Source of the DNA: Yinghuangia seranimata
Lineage (GTDB): Bacteria; Actinomycetota; Actinomycetes; Streptomycetales; Streptomycetaceae
Assembly: GCF_029953285.1 (NCBI RefSeq)
Contig: NZ_JASAOI010000028.1
Coordinates: 1 to 64,000 of the forward strand
DNA: 64,000 nucleotides
Reading direction: 5' to 3'
The position numbers and the translations under genes were made by a program. Every line of letters begins with the position of its first letter. The first letter of the stretch is position 1. Of the stretch, positions 8,448-17,078 are shown in pieces. The notes under the pieces were generated by a model that worked only from the letters and a program-made list of their open reading frames with translations, ran no database searches and was not told the DNA's origin.

Positions 8448-9334
8448 CCAAGCTCTCCGAGATCGCCCTCAACGGGCTCGCCCTCGGATCGGTGTACGCC
8501 CTCATCGCCCTGGGCTTCGTGGTGATCTTCAAGGCCTCCGGGGTGATGAACTTCGCGCACGCGTCGCTGCTGCTGCTCGGCGGCTACGTGATCGCCCGGT
8601 TCCACGACGAACTCGGCTTCGCGGGCGCGGTGGTGGTCGGCGTCCTGGCGACCGCGGCCGCCGCCGGCGTGATCGAGGTGCTGTTCATCCGCGGCCTGGG
8701 CAAGGTCGAACTGCACGTGCTGACGATCCTGACCATCGGCGTCGACATCCTCCTCACCACCGAACTGGTGCGCCGGATCGGCTCCGACAAGCTGTCGCTG
8801 GGCGACCCGTGGGGGACCGACGCGGCGCACATCGGCGACGTGTACGTCGCCGAGGCCCGCATCGCCGCGATCGTCGTGGCGGTCGTGCTGATCGGGGTGT
8901 TCTTCATCGCGTTCCGGTTCACCTCGTGGGGCCTGTCGATGCGGGCCGCGTCCGAGGACCGCGAGGCGGCCGCGCTGATGGGCGTGCGCATGAAACGCGT
9001 CCAGCTGATCGCGTGGTGCGTCGCGGGCGGACTCGCCGCGGTCGCGGCGGTGTTCCTGACCGCCGCGCCCACACCGGGGCTCGACCGCACGACCGGCCTG
9101 GTGGCGCTCAAGGCCTTCCCCGCGGCGGTGCTCGGCGGCATGGACTCCGCGCTCGGCGCGCTGATCGGCAGCCTGCTGGTCGGTCTCACCGAGGCGCTCG
9201 CGGCCGGCTACCAGAGCGAACTGGACGCGTTCGGCGGCGACGTGTCGAGCGTGGCGCCGTACGTCGTCATGATCCTGGTCCTGCTGGTGCGGCCGACCGG
9301 GCTGCTCGGGTCGAAGGAACTGAGCCGTGTCTGA
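8444..9334 (+). CDS. livH: Branched-chain-type ABC transporter permease (LivH-like)
   Basis: A 296-aa integral membrane protein with about eight hydrophobic segments. NGLALGSVYALIALGFVVIFKASGVMNFAHASLLLLGGY at the N-terminus is the LivH hallmark, and MRAASEDREAAALMGV is the cytoplasmic EAA-type loop that contacts the ATPase. Its ATG overlaps the livG stop (ATGA), preceded by GAGGAG. Together with LivM it forms the membrane channel. Confidence 0.93.
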   Translation: MTKLSEIALNGLALGSVYALIALGFVVIFKASGVMNFAHASLLLLGGYVIARFHDELGFAGAVVVGVLATAAAAGVIEVLFIRGLGKVELHVLTILTIGVDILLTTELVRRIGSDKLSLGDPWGTDAAHIGDVYVAEARIAAIVVAVVLIGVFFIAFRFTSWGLSMRAASEDREAAALMGVRMKRVQLIAWCVAGGLAAVAAVFLTAAPTPGLDRTTGLVALKAFPAAVLGGMDSALGALIGSLLVGLTEALAAGYQSELDAFGGDVSSVAPYVVMILVLLVRPTGLLGSKELSRV

Positions 9335-10466
9335 CCGGCTTGCCGCGCTGCTGCGCCCCGCCGCCCTCGGCACGCTGGCGGGGCTCGTCGTGCTCGCCGC
9401 GCTGCCCTTCTACCTGACCGACTTCTGGCTGCTGACCGGCCTGTTCGCGATGGCCGCCGCGCTCGGCGCGATCGGGCTGAACCTGCTGTCCGGAACGACC
9501 GGGCAGCTGTCGCTGGGGCACTCGTTCTTCCTGGCCGTCGGCGCGTACGGCTACATCTGGTTCGCGGGCGACGACGGCCGCAGCGGCACCCACGACGTCA
9601 CCGGGCTCGGACTGCCGACGCCGATCGCGCTGGTGGCCGCGGTCCTGCTGGCCGGCGTGATGGGCGGGCTGTTCAGCCCCATCTCGGGCCGGCTGCGCGG
9701 CATGTACCTCGGCGTCGCCACGCTCGCGCTGGTGTTCATCGGCGAGCACGTGATGAACAACGCCACGACGGTCACGGGCGGCTACAACGGGCGCGCCGCC
9801 GAGCCCATGACGTTCTTCGGCTTCACCCTCACCGACCGGGAACCGCACCTGGAGGTGCTCGGCATCGAGTTCGGCGCGTACGAACGCCTCTGGTACCTGG
9901 CCCTCGTGCTGCTGGTGGTCGGCGTCGTGGTGGCCCGCAACCTGCTGCGCGGCCGCCCCGGGCGGGCGCTCGGCGCGGTACGGGACAGCGAGATCGCGGC
10001 CGCCGTGATGGGCGTGCCCGTCGCCCGCTACCGGTCGGCGGCGTTCGTCGTGTCGTCCATGTACGCGGGTCTCGCCGGTGTGCTGCTCGCGCTGGTGTTC
10101 GGCCGGGTCATCCCGGACTACTTCGGCCTCGCGCTGTCCATCGACTACCTCGCGATGATCGTCATCGGCGGCCTCGGCTCGGTCGGCGGTGCGGTCGCCG
10201 GCGCCGCGTTCGTCACCGTGCTGCCGCAGCTGTTCGCGCACTACGCGGGCGCGCTGCCGCTGGTCACCGCCACCGGCACCGACGGCATCGGCCCGCAGGA
10301 GGCGTCCCGCTACCTGTACGGCGCGGCCATCGTCCTCGTCCTGCTGTTCTCGCCCGGCGGCCTGGCCGGGCTGGCCCGACGCACCGCCGCACCGCGCCGC
10401 CGCGCGGCCGGCCACGGAGCCACCTCCCGTCCGCGCACCAAGGAGCCCCAAGGAGCAGACACGTGA
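9327..10466 (+). CDS. livM: Branched-chain-type ABC transporter permease (LivM-like)
   Basis: A 379-aa permease starting with GTG eight bases inside the end of livH. LivM features are MAAALGAIGLNLLSGTTGQLSLGHSFFLAVGAY near residue 50 and the loop AVRDSEIAAAVMGV. About ten hydrophobic segments. The last 35 residues are a basic, Arg/Ala-rich cytoplasmic tail. Translationally coupled to both neighbours. Confidence 0.93.
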   Translation: MSDRLAALLRPAALGTLAGLVVLAALPFYLTDFWLLTGLFAMAAALGAIGLNLLSGTTGQLSLGHSFFLAVGAYGYIWFAGDDGRSGTHDVTGLGLPTPIALVAAVLLAGVMGGLFSPISGRLRGMYLGVATLALVFIGEHVMNNATTVTGGYNGRAAEPMTFFGFTLTDREPHLEVLGIEFGAYERLWYLALVLLVVGVVVARNLLRGRPGRALGAVRDSEIAAAVMGVPVARYRSAAFVVSSMYAGLAGVLLALVFGRVIPDYFGLALSIDYLAMIVIGGLGSVGGAVAGAAFVTVLPQLFAHYAGALPLVTATGTDGIGPQEASRYLYGAAIVLVLLFSPGGLAGLARRTAAPRRRAAGHGATSRPRTKEPQGADT

Positions 10467-11755
10467 AGCCAGGTTCGGGCACCAGAGCCGTCTGCGCGGT
10501 CCTCGCCGCGCTGGCGTTGACCGTGACCGCGTGCAGCACCAAGGACGACAAGAAGGACGACGGCGGGGGAGCCAACCCGTCCGCGCCCGGCAGCCCCGGC
10601 GGCAAGGTCAAGACCGGGCCCGGGGTCACCGACACCGAGATCCACATCGGCGAGCTCTCCGACCTGAGCGGGCCGTACGCGCCGCTCGGCAAGAGCGTCA
10701 CCAACGCCGAGCAGCTGTATTTCGACCAGATCAACGCGGCCGGCGGGATCTGCGGCCGCAAGGTCGTCATGGACGTCAAGGACCACGGCTACGACGCGCA
10801 GAAGGCGCGCACCGCCTACACCGAGATCTCGGGCAAGGTCGTCGGTATCTCGCAGATGGTCGGCTCCGCGATCGTCACGCAGCTGCAGGACGACATCGAG
10901 CGCGACGGGCTGCTGACGCTGCCGCAGGCGTGGGCGTCGACGCTGCTCGGCAAGAAGGTCATCCAGGTCACCGCGACCACCTATGACGTCGAGATCATCA
11001 ACGGGTTCGAGTACCTGGCGCGCACCGCGCCGCTCGCCTCCGGCGACAAGGTCGGACACATCTACACCGACGACGAGTTCGGCGCGAACAGCGCGCTCGG
11101 CGTCAAGTACGCGGCGCAGGCCGCGGGTGTCTCCGTGGTCGACCAGAAGATCAAGCCGACCGACCAGGACATGACCGCCGCCGTCACCGCGCTCAAGTCG
11201 GCCGGGGTGAAGGCGATCATCGTCAGCGCCAGCCCGCGGCAGGTCGGGCCGGTCATGGTCGTCACCGAGTCGGCGGGCTTCAAGGTGCCCGTGCTGTCGC
11301 ACTCGGTCGGCTTCCACCCACAGCTCCTCGCCGTCGCGGCCGCCCCGATGGAGGCGCGCCTCGCCATCACCAGCCCGGTCCCGGCGATCAGTTCGACCGA
11401 CCTGCCGGCCGTGGCCAAGCTCGGGTCCGACTACCTGGCGAAGTTCCCGGGCAGCTCGCTCGACCAGGGCGTGATGTCCGGCTACGCCGCCGCGGGCATC
11501 TTCGGCGAGGACCTGAAGGCCGCGTGCGCCGCGGGCGACCTGACCCGCGAGGGCCTGGTGGCGGCGCACCGCAAGCAGACCGGCATGGACCTGGGGCTCG
11601 GGCTGAAGCTGGACTTCTCCTCGAACGCCAAGCCGCCGTCGTACCAGACCTTCATCCTCAAGGTCGACAAGTCCAAGCCCGGCGGCCTGGTGACCGTCGA
11701 ACCGGCGCACGAGGTCCCGGGGGCGAAGTCGTACACGCTCCCGAAGACCGGCTGA
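10463..11755 (+). CDS. ABC transporter substrate-binding lipoprotein (Leu/Ile/Val/amide type)
   Basis: A 430-aa type-1 periplasmic-binding-fold protein. Signal peptide with lipobox and Cys24 (LTVTAC), then a Lys/Asp/Gly linker; binding-domain start VTDTEIHIGELSDLSGPYAPLG, followed by QINAAGGICGRKV and YTDDEFG, typical of the LivJ/amide family. Start GTG overlaps the livM stop (GTGA). As the last gene of the operon it presumably supplies the transporter with its ligand; the ligand (branched-chain amino acid, amide, urea or aromatic acid) cannot be decided from sequence. Confidence 0.92.
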   Translation: MKPGSGTRAVCAVLAALALTVTACSTKDDKKDDGGGANPSAPGSPGGKVKTGPGVTDTEIHIGELSDLSGPYAPLGKSVTNAEQLYFDQINAAGGICGRKVVMDVKDHGYDAQKARTAYTEISGKVVGISQMVGSAIVTQLQDDIERDGLLTLPQAWASTLLGKKVIQVTATTYDVEIINGFEYLARTAPLASGDKVGHIYTDDEFGANSALGVKYAAQAAGVSVVDQKIKPTDQDMTAAVTALKSAGVKAIIVSASPRQVGPVMVVTESAGFKVPVLSHSVGFHPQLLAVAAAPMEARLAITSPVPAISSTDLPAVAKLGSDYLAKFPGSSLDQGVMSGYAAAGIFGEDLKAACAAGDLTREGLVAAHRKQTGMDLGLGLKLDFSSNAKPPSYQTFILKVDKSKPGGLVTVEPAHEVPGAKSYTLPKTG

Positions 11756-11770
11756 CCGCACGCGCAGGAC

Positions 11771-11801
11771 GGCCGGGCCCGATCGCCAAGCGGGCCCGGC
11801 C
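11771..11801 (+). terminator. Terminator hairpin of the liv operon
   Basis: Perfect 11-bp stem GGCCGGGCCCG/CGGGCCCGGCC with a 9-nt loop, 15 nt after the operon's last stop codon. Confidence 0.85.
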
Positions 11802-11902
11802 GTTCGCTTGTCCTCACCGCGGCGTCCCCGAACCGGGCCCGACTGTACGGATTGTGACCGTCCACCACTTCCCGTCAGCGCCGGTTTCTGACTGACTGGT
11901 CA

Positions 11903-11933
11903 TGGGCCCGGGGCGGTGGCGTCCCCGGGCCCA
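11903..11933 (-). terminator. Terminator hairpin of the phosphatase-2C-like gene
   Basis: Perfect 11-bp stem TGGGCCCGGGG/CCCCGGGCCCA, 9-nt loop, nine bases beyond the stop codon of the leftward gene. Each convergent gene therefore has its own terminator. Confidence 0.8.
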
Positions 11934-11941
11934 CCTCTCCC

Positions 11942-12679
11942 TCAGACCGGGCGCAGGTGGACGATCCCCACCGGGTGGTGCGCGGACGCCGTGCGCAGTT
12001 CGCCGGCGCGGATGTGGGCCAGGAGGCCGTGGGCCCCCGTCTCTTCGAGGATGCGGATCGTGGTCGGGCGGTGGTCCGGGTGCAACGATTCCGCGCCGCC
12101 GCCGTTGATCAGGGCGATCGTGTGGACGCCGCGGCACGGGGTGGTGTCGTGCGCCGCGTCGGCGGCGATCGAGGGCCGTGCCCCCGCGGCGTGGTGGTGG
12201 CGCGCCGGGTCGGAGAGCGCCACGACGCCCACGTCGCGCCGGGTCAGGATCGTTCCGGGACCGAGCACGAGCTGGTCGACCCGGCCCTCCGCGAGCCGGA
12301 CCGCGACGATCGAGGCCGTCGGGGTGCCGTGCAGCGCGAGGTCGCAGCGGCCGCCGTGCAGGGCGGCCGTTTCCGCGATGGCGTCGGACAGGCAGTCCCG
12401 GATGGGGCGCTCGGGCCGGTCGGTGAGCCGGGCGAGCAGGTGCGCGCCGAGCCTGCGGAGGTACCAGCCGGTGCCGTGGCCGCAGCCCTCGACCGGGGTG
12501 CGGTGGGCGAGCGCGGTGGTGACGACGACGGCAGCCTCGGGGGTGGCCAGCGCGAAGACGCGGTCCCGGGGGCGGCGTGGTCCGCCGCCCGGCAGGTTGC
12601 GGTCGCCCGGGGCGCCGGCGTCCGAGCCAGCGTCCGAGCCGGGGTCCGAGCCGGGGTCCGTCACCACCTCGACATGCAC
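11942..12679 (-). CDS. Protein-phosphatase-2C-like domain protein (catalytic metal residues not evident)
   Basis: A 245-aa cytosolic protein. GHGTGWYLRRLGAHLLARL, CLSDAIAETAALHGGRCDL, TPTASIVAVRL and VDQLVLGPGTIL follow the layout of an actinobacterial PP2C-like family whose members have weak similarity to true PPM phosphatases. The usual DG/GDG metal-binding aspartates are not recognisable here, and the tail after about residue 170 diverges. The start is GTG (12679); the first 35 residues are a repeated GSDPGSDAGSDAG low-complexity run. A C-terminal fragment of the same family lies at 46714-47163. Function unknown. Confidence 0.6.
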   Translation of the reverse strand: MHVEVVTDPGSDPGSDAGSDAGAPGDRNLPGGGPRRPRDRVFALATPEAAVVVTTALAHRTPVEGCGHGTGWYLRRLGAHLLARLTDRPERPIRDCLSDAIAETAALHGGRCDLALHGTPTASIVAVRLAEGRVDQLVLGPGTILTRRDVGVVALSDPARHHHAAGARPSIAADAAHDTTPCRGVHTIALINGGGAESLHPDHRPTTIRILEETGAHGLLAHIRAGELRTASAHHPVGIVHLRPV

Positions 12680-13011
12680 GGTGATCAGTCTCGGGGAGGC
12701 GTGGGCCCCGGGTCAGGCGCACGGTACGGATTGGCTCGAACGTGTCACCCGTACGTGATCTGACTGCCCATCAGAAAACTGATCCCGCAGGCGGTCAGAG
12801 GGCCCCTGCGCCCCGTTCGCGGCGGGCGTCGGCCCCGTGGCACAAGGGATCGGGCGCGGGTGTGTACGCGCTGTGCCCGGGCGGATGCGCGCGCGTTGCC
12901 TCACAAATGGGTGGAAGTCAATGCTGTACAGCAAACCTGTATGGCCGTACAGTCCGAGACGACCACCCTGCCGCCCCCGTACCCCGGCCCGATCCCTGCG
13001 GAGGTCTCCCC
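12680..13011. promoter_or_regulatory. Divergent intergenic region upstream of the NCS1 permease
   Basis: This 332-bp gap has no gene. It contains CTGTACAG (12924-12931, perfect palindrome) and five bases later a 16-bp near-palindrome ctgtatggccgtacag (12937-12952). A GGAGG ribosome site is at about 13000. The two palindromes share CTGTA/TACAG half-sites and are good candidates for a regulator-binding site, perhaps of the TetR protein encoded at 14486-15139. Confidence 0.55.
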
Positions 13012-14520
13012 ATGGGGCACACCCCCGACGCGCCCGCCTCGTCCGTCGACGCCGTCCCCGCCGCCGAACCGCACGGCCCCGAGCAGCACGGCGTCGACAC
13101 CATCCCCGAGGCCGAGCGCACCGCCCGCCCCCGCGACCTGGTGGCGATCCTGGTCGGCGCCAACCTCGGCTTCACCAACATCGTCTTCGGCTGGCTCGCC
13201 GTCTCCTACGGCCTCGGCCTGTGGGCGGCGCTGTCCGCGACCGTCGTGGGCACGCTGCTCGGCGCCGCGTTCGTCGCCCCGCTCGCCCTGATCGGCCTGC
13301 GCTCGGGCACGAACAACTCGGTCGGCTCCGGCGCGTACTTCGGCGTACGCGGCCGGCTGATCGCCTCGGTGATCGGCGTGCTGCTGTCGACCGGCTTCAT
13401 GGCCGTCACGGTCTGGGCGGGCGGTGAGGCCATCGTGGCGTCCCTCGTGCGCCTCGTGGGCCTGCCGGAGTCCGACGCCGCCTATGCGGTCGGGTACGCG
13501 CTGCTGGCCGCCGTCGCGACCGTCGCCGCGGTGTACGGCTTCAAGTGGATCGTCCTGCTCAACCGGCTCGCCGCGCCGATCATGACGGCCGTCATTGTGC
13601 TCGGCCTGATCGCCTTCTGGCCGCACATCGACTTCTCCGCGCCGAGCGACCCCTCCGCGTACGCGCTCGGCTCGTTCTGGCCGACCTGGCTGCTCGCGAT
13701 GGTCAGCACCGGCATCGCAGGGCCGGTCTCGTTCGTCACGCTCACCGGCGACTGGACGCGCTACGTGTCCCCGAACCGGCACAGCGGCCGCTCGGTCGTC
13801 CGCGCGACCGGCCTCGGCATGGTCGCGGGCCTCGTCGTCCCGCAGGCCTTCGGCGTCCTGACCGCGGTCGCCACCTTCGACCCGGACACCGGCTACGTCG
13901 CGGGCCTGGTGCACGCCGCGCCCGCGTGGTTCCTCGTCCCGATCCTGGTCTGCGGCCTGGTCGGCGCGCTCGGCCAGTCCGGCATCGTGCTCTACAGCAT
14001 GGGCCTGGACCTCGACGCGATCCTGCCGCGGCTCAGCCGGGCCGCCTCCACGGTGCTGGTCGCCGCGGTGTCCATCGCCCTGGTGTTCCTCGGCAAGTTC
14101 GTGTGGGACGCCGAGGACGCCGTCACCACCTTCGTCCTCGTGCTGACCTCGCTGGCCACCCCGTGGGCGGCCATCACGCTCACCGGCATGGCCCGCACCC
14201 GCGCCCGCTTCAGCGAGCCCGACCTCCAGGTGTTCAACCAGCGGCGGCGCGGCGGCGCGTACTGGTACACCGCCGGGTGGAACCTCCGGGCCACCGCGGC
14301 GTGGCTGGTCGGCAGCGCCGTCGGCCTGCTGTCGAACGACTCGGACGCGTGGCACGGCCCGATCGCGGAGTGGTGCTCCGGCGTCGACGTGAGCTTCTTC
14401 ACCTCGGGGCTGGCCGCGGTGGCGTGCTACCTGCTGCTGACCCGCACGCCGAAGGCCGTCGCCGCGGTGCCGCGGCAGGCGGCCGTCACGGAAGCAGCAG
14501 CCGAGCCAGCACGTCGATGA
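13012..14520 (+). CDS. NCS1-family purine/pyrimidine permease (CodB-like)
   Basis: A 502-aa membrane transporter with about twelve hydrophobic segments. The first 40 residues are an acidic cytoplasmic tail. ARPRDLVAILVGANLGFTNIVFGWLA, RSGTNNSVGSGAYFGVRGR, GDWTRYVSP and GALGQSGIVLYSMGLDLDAI match the cytosine/purine/uracil/thiamine/allantoin permease family, which cotransports nucleobases with H+ or Na+. GGAGG lies before the ATG. The coding region overlaps the convergent TetR gene by 35 bp. Its substrate and the link to the TetR gene are inferred. Confidence 0.9.
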   Translation: MGHTPDAPASSVDAVPAAEPHGPEQHGVDTIPEAERTARPRDLVAILVGANLGFTNIVFGWLAVSYGLGLWAALSATVVGTLLGAAFVAPLALIGLRSGTNNSVGSGAYFGVRGRLIASVIGVLLSTGFMAVTVWAGGEAIVASLVRLVGLPESDAAYAVGYALLAAVATVAAVYGFKWIVLLNRLAAPIMTAVIVLGLIAFWPHIDFSAPSDPSAYALGSFWPTWLLAMVSTGIAGPVSFVTLTGDWTRYVSPNRHSGRSVVRATGLGMVAGLVVPQAFGVLTAVATFDPDTGYVAGLVHAAPAWFLVPILVCGLVGALGQSGIVLYSMGLDLDAILPRLSRAASTVLVAAVSIALVFLGKFVWDAEDAVTTFVLVLTSLATPWAAITLTGMARTRARFSEPDLQVFNQRRRGGAYWYTAGWNLRATAAWLVGSAVGLLSNDSDAWHGPIAEWCSGVDVSFFTSGLAAVACYLLLTRTPKAVAAVPRQAAVTEAAAEPARR

Positions 14521-15139
14521 GCAGGTCGCGGGCCATGGCGGGCGGCACCGCCGGGTCCTCCAGGACGATGGGCAGCCCGATCCCGTCGACCATCGCGAGG
14601 GCCTGGAGGGCCACCCGCCGCGGGTCCGCGTCGGCGCGGAACCGGCCCGTGGCGGCGCCGTCCTCGACGGTCTGCGCCAGCAGCTCCCGCCACTTCGCGT
14701 TGTCGGCGAGCACCTCGGCCCGCCACTCCGGGTCGCGCTGCGCCCAGCGCCACGCCTCGACCCACAGCTGCCACGCGTAGGGCGCGACCTCGTCGGTGAA
14801 GCCGACCACGAACGTGCAGACCTTCTGGACCCGCTCCCACGGGTCGGACAGGTCGGCGAGCGCGGCGCGCACCCCGTCGAGGTCGCGCTTCGCGGCGTAC
14901 CGGAACGCGGCGACGAGCAGGTCCTCGCGGTTGCCGAAGTAGTACTGCAGGGTGCTGATCGGCACCCCGGAGACCTCGGAGACGTCCGCGAACCGCGTGG
15001 CGTCCGCGCCGCGTTCGCCGATCACCAGGCACGCGTGCGCGAGGACGTCCTCCCGCCGGCGGCCCGACCTGCGGCCCGCGCGGCGCACGGGAGCGGACGC
15101 GGGCGGGACGGCGGATGCGGAGGTGTCGGACACGTCCAT
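14486..15139 (-). CDS. TetR-family transcriptional regulator
   Basis: A 217-aa DNA-binding protein. After a disordered Ala/Arg-rich N-terminus comes RREDVLAHACLVIGERGADATRFADVSEVSGVPISTLQYYFGNREDLLVAAF, a canonical TetR helix-turn-helix (about residues 30-78), then an all-helical ligand-binding domain. Tail-to-tail with the NCS1 permease with overlapping 3' ends, and divergent from the MarR gene at 15209. Candidate targets are the permease promoter palindromes at 12924-12952 or its own promoter; neither is proven. Confidence 0.92.
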   Translation of the reverse strand: MDVSDTSASAVPPASAPVRRAGRRSGRRREDVLAHACLVIGERGADATRFADVSEVSGVPISTLQYYFGNREDLLVAAFRYAAKRDLDGVRAALADLSDPWERVQKVCTFVVGFTDEVAPYAWQLWVEAWRWAQRDPEWRAEVLADNAKWRELLAQTVEDGAATGRFRADADPRRVALQALAMVDGIGLPIVLEDPAVPPAMARDLLIDVLARLLLP

Positions 15140-15195
15140 GTGTCTATCACGGCCGGGTGACGCCGCCGCATCCGGCGGCGGCGCCGAAACCGCCC

Positions 15196-15201
15196 TAAGC
15201 T
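15196..15201 (+). promoter_or_regulatory. -10 box TAAGCT for a leaderless marR transcript
   Basis: TAAGCT, then seven bases, then ATG 15209; there is no room for a ribosome-binding site after the predicted transcription start. No clear -35. Confidence 0.5.
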
Positions 15202-15208
15202 GCGCGCC

Positions 15209-15685
15209 ATGACCGATGCCGAGAGCCGTCGCGCGATCAACGAGGCCATCAACTCCGTCAAGCGCTTCGTCAACAGCCGCCAGCTGGACGCGCTGCACGC
15301 CGCCCGCTCCGGCGTCGCGCTCAACCTGGTCGCGATCGGCATCCTGCACCGCGTCCTCGACCACGGCCCGGTGCGGCCGACCGAGCTGGCCGAGCTCGCG
15401 GACATCCAGCCGGCCGCGCTGAGCCGGCAGATCCGGATCCTCGAGGAGGGCGGCTACATCGTCCGCATCGGCGACGCCGAGGACGGCCGGGTGTCGCTGG
15501 TCGACGCGACCGAGTCCGGGCGGGCGGCGTACGCGAGCTTCGCGGCCGCCAACGACGCGCTGCTGGCGGAGCAGCTCAAGGGTTGGACGGCGGAGGAACT
15601 GGGTGCGCTGGCCGAGCAGATGCAGCGGCTGGTCGCGGACCTGCGCGGTGTGAAGCGTGGTGCCGGGGCCGAGCACGCAGATTAA
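15209..15685 (+). CDS. MarR-family transcriptional regulator
   Basis: A 158-aa winged-helix regulator: VRPTELAELADIQPAALSRQIRILEEGGYIVRIGDAEDGRVSLVDATESG is the MarR recognition helix plus wing (about residues 53-103). Flanking helices form the dimer interface. It ends in TAA, and a textbook promoter overlapping a TTAA..TTAA palindrome begins with the next base, ahead of the dehydrogenase/kinase operon. It is therefore the probable local repressor of those genes. Confidence 0.92.
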   Translation: MTDAESRRAINEAINSVKRFVNSRQLDALHAARSGVALNLVAIGILHRVLDHGPVRPTELAELADIQPAALSRQIRILEEGGYIVRIGDAEDGRVSLVDATESGRAAYASFAAANDALLAEQLKGWTAEELGALAEQMQRLVADLRGVKRGAGAEHAD

Positions 15686-15714
15686 TTGACATGGTTAAGT
15701 AGTCGGGCTAGTTT
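15686..15714 (+). promoter_or_regulatory. Vegetative promoter with overlapping MarR-type operator
   Basis: TTGACA (15686-15691), 17-bp spacer, TAGTTT (15709-15714). The imperfect palindrome TTAATTGACATGGTTAA (15682-15698) covers the -35 box, where a bound MarR dimer would block RNA polymerase. Drives the acyl-CoA dehydrogenase and kinase genes. Confidence 0.75.
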
Positions 15715-15752
15715 CCCCGGACGAAAGCCGTCCGCGAACCGGGGAGAAGGCC

Positions 15753-17078
15753 ATGGCCTGGGACTTCCGCACCGATCCCGACTTCGAGCGGGAGCTCGAC
15801 TGGATCCGCGCCATGGTCGTCGAGGAGATCGAGCCGCTGGACCTGGTCCGGCACCGCATGAGCGCCGAGAACTGGCGCGCCGTCACCGGGCCGCTCAAGC
15901 AGCGCGTCAAGGACCGCGGGCTGTGGGCCGCGCACCTCGACCCCGAACTCGGCGGCCAGGGCTTCGGACAGGTCAAGCTCGCGCTGATGCACGAGATCCT
16001 CGGCCGCACCGGCTCGGCGCCGAACATCTTCGGCAACCAGGCCCCCGACTCGGGGAACAGCGAACTCCTCGCCGTCGGCGCCACCGACGCGCAGAAGGAC
16101 CGCTGGCTGTGGCCGCTCCTCGACGGCAAGCTCACCAGCTGCTTCTCGCTCACCGAGCCGCACACCGCCGGATCCGACCCGACCGGCATCACCACGCGCG
16201 CGGTGCGCGACGGCGACGACTACGTCATCGACGGGCACAAGTGGTTCGCGTCCAACGCCTCCCGTGCCGACTTCGTCCTCGTCTTCGCCGTCACCGACCC
16301 CGACGCCGAACGGCACCGCCGCGCCTCGATGTTCGTCGTCGAACGCGACACCCCGGGCCTGGAGATCGTGCGCAACGTGCACACCATGCACCACCCGTAC
16401 GACGGCGAGGCCACCCGCAACCTCGGCGGCCACGCCGAACTGCGGTTCACCGGCTGCCGGGTGCCCGCCGAGAACATGATCGGCGCGCCGGGCGACGCGT
16501 TCGTCCTCGCGCAGAAGCGCCTCAACGGCGGCCGCATCCACCACGCGATGCGCTGGATCGGGCAGTGCCGCCGCGCGTTCGACATGCTGTGCGAGCGCGC
16601 CGTCTCGCGCACGTCGCACGGCAAGCGGCTGGCCGACCAGCAGCTCATCCAGCAGATGGTGACCCGGTCGAACATCGAGATCGAGGCGTTCCGGCTGCTG
16701 ACCCTCAAGGCCGCGTGGACGTGGGACACCGACGGGCCGAAGGCGGCCCGCCAGGCGGTGTCCGAGGTCAAGTACTGGGGCGCGCAGATCCTCCACGACG
16801 TCGTCGACCGCGCCATCCAGGTGCACGGCGCGCTCGGCTACTCGACCGACCTGCCGCTGGAGGAGATGTACCGGCTGGCCCGCAACTTCCGCCTCGCGGA
16901 CGGCGCCGACGAGGTGCACATCCAGCAGATCGCCAAGATGATCCTGCGCCGCTACGAGGCCGTCGAGGGCTGGCCGAGCGAGCACGTCCCGACGCGTCGC
17001 GCGGCCGCCGAACAGCGGTACGCCGACTGGCTCGACCTGCCGGACGGGCAGCCGCGCTACCTGGGGCACTCCCTGTGA
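15753..17078 (+). CDS. Acyl-CoA dehydrogenase family protein
   Basis: A 441-aa flavoenzyme with the full acyl-CoA dehydrogenase layout: N-terminal helices, LTSCFSLTEPHTAGSDPTGI (FAD and substrate contacts, about residue 130), beta domain, and C-terminal helices with QVHGALGYSTDLPLEEMYRLARNFRLADGADEVHIQQIAK. It ends in GTGA, shared with the kinase gene start. Coupling an acyl-CoA dehydrogenase to an APH-fold kinase recalls eukaryotic ACAD10/ACAD11 and bacterial levulinate genes (LvaC/LvaA), in which a hydroxyacyl-CoA is phosphorylated before elimination. Substrate class here is therefore a hypothesis. GGGAGAAGG precedes the ATG. Confidence 0.93.
   Translation: MAWDFRTDPDFERELDWIRAMVVEEIEPLDLVRHRMSAENWRAVTGPLKQRVKDRGLWAAHLDPELGGQGFGQVKLALMHEILGRTGSAPNIFGNQAPDSGNSELLAVGATDAQKDRWLWPLLDGKLTSCFSLTEPHTAGSDPTGITTRAVRDGDDYVIDGHKWFASNASRADFVLVFAVTDPDAERHRRASMFVVERDTPGLEIVRNVHTMHHPYDGEATRNLGGHAELRFTGCRVPAENMIGAPGDAFVLAQKRLNGGRIHHAMRWIGQCRRAFDMLCERAVSRTSHGKRLADQQLIQQMVTRSNIEIEAFRLLTLKAAWTWDTDGPKAARQAVSEVKYWGAQILHDVVDRAIQVHGALGYSTDLPLEEMYRLARNFRLADGADEVHIQQIAKMILRRYEAVEGWPSEHVPTRRAAAEQRYADWLDLPDGQPRYLGHSL

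Noticed and set aside
5069-11755. Nitrogen-specific urea transporter (urtABCDE)
   Set aside because: The gene order and the binding-protein sequence fit the broad Leu/Ile/Val/amide group, but no urease or urea-specific marker is nearby, so the ligand is left open.
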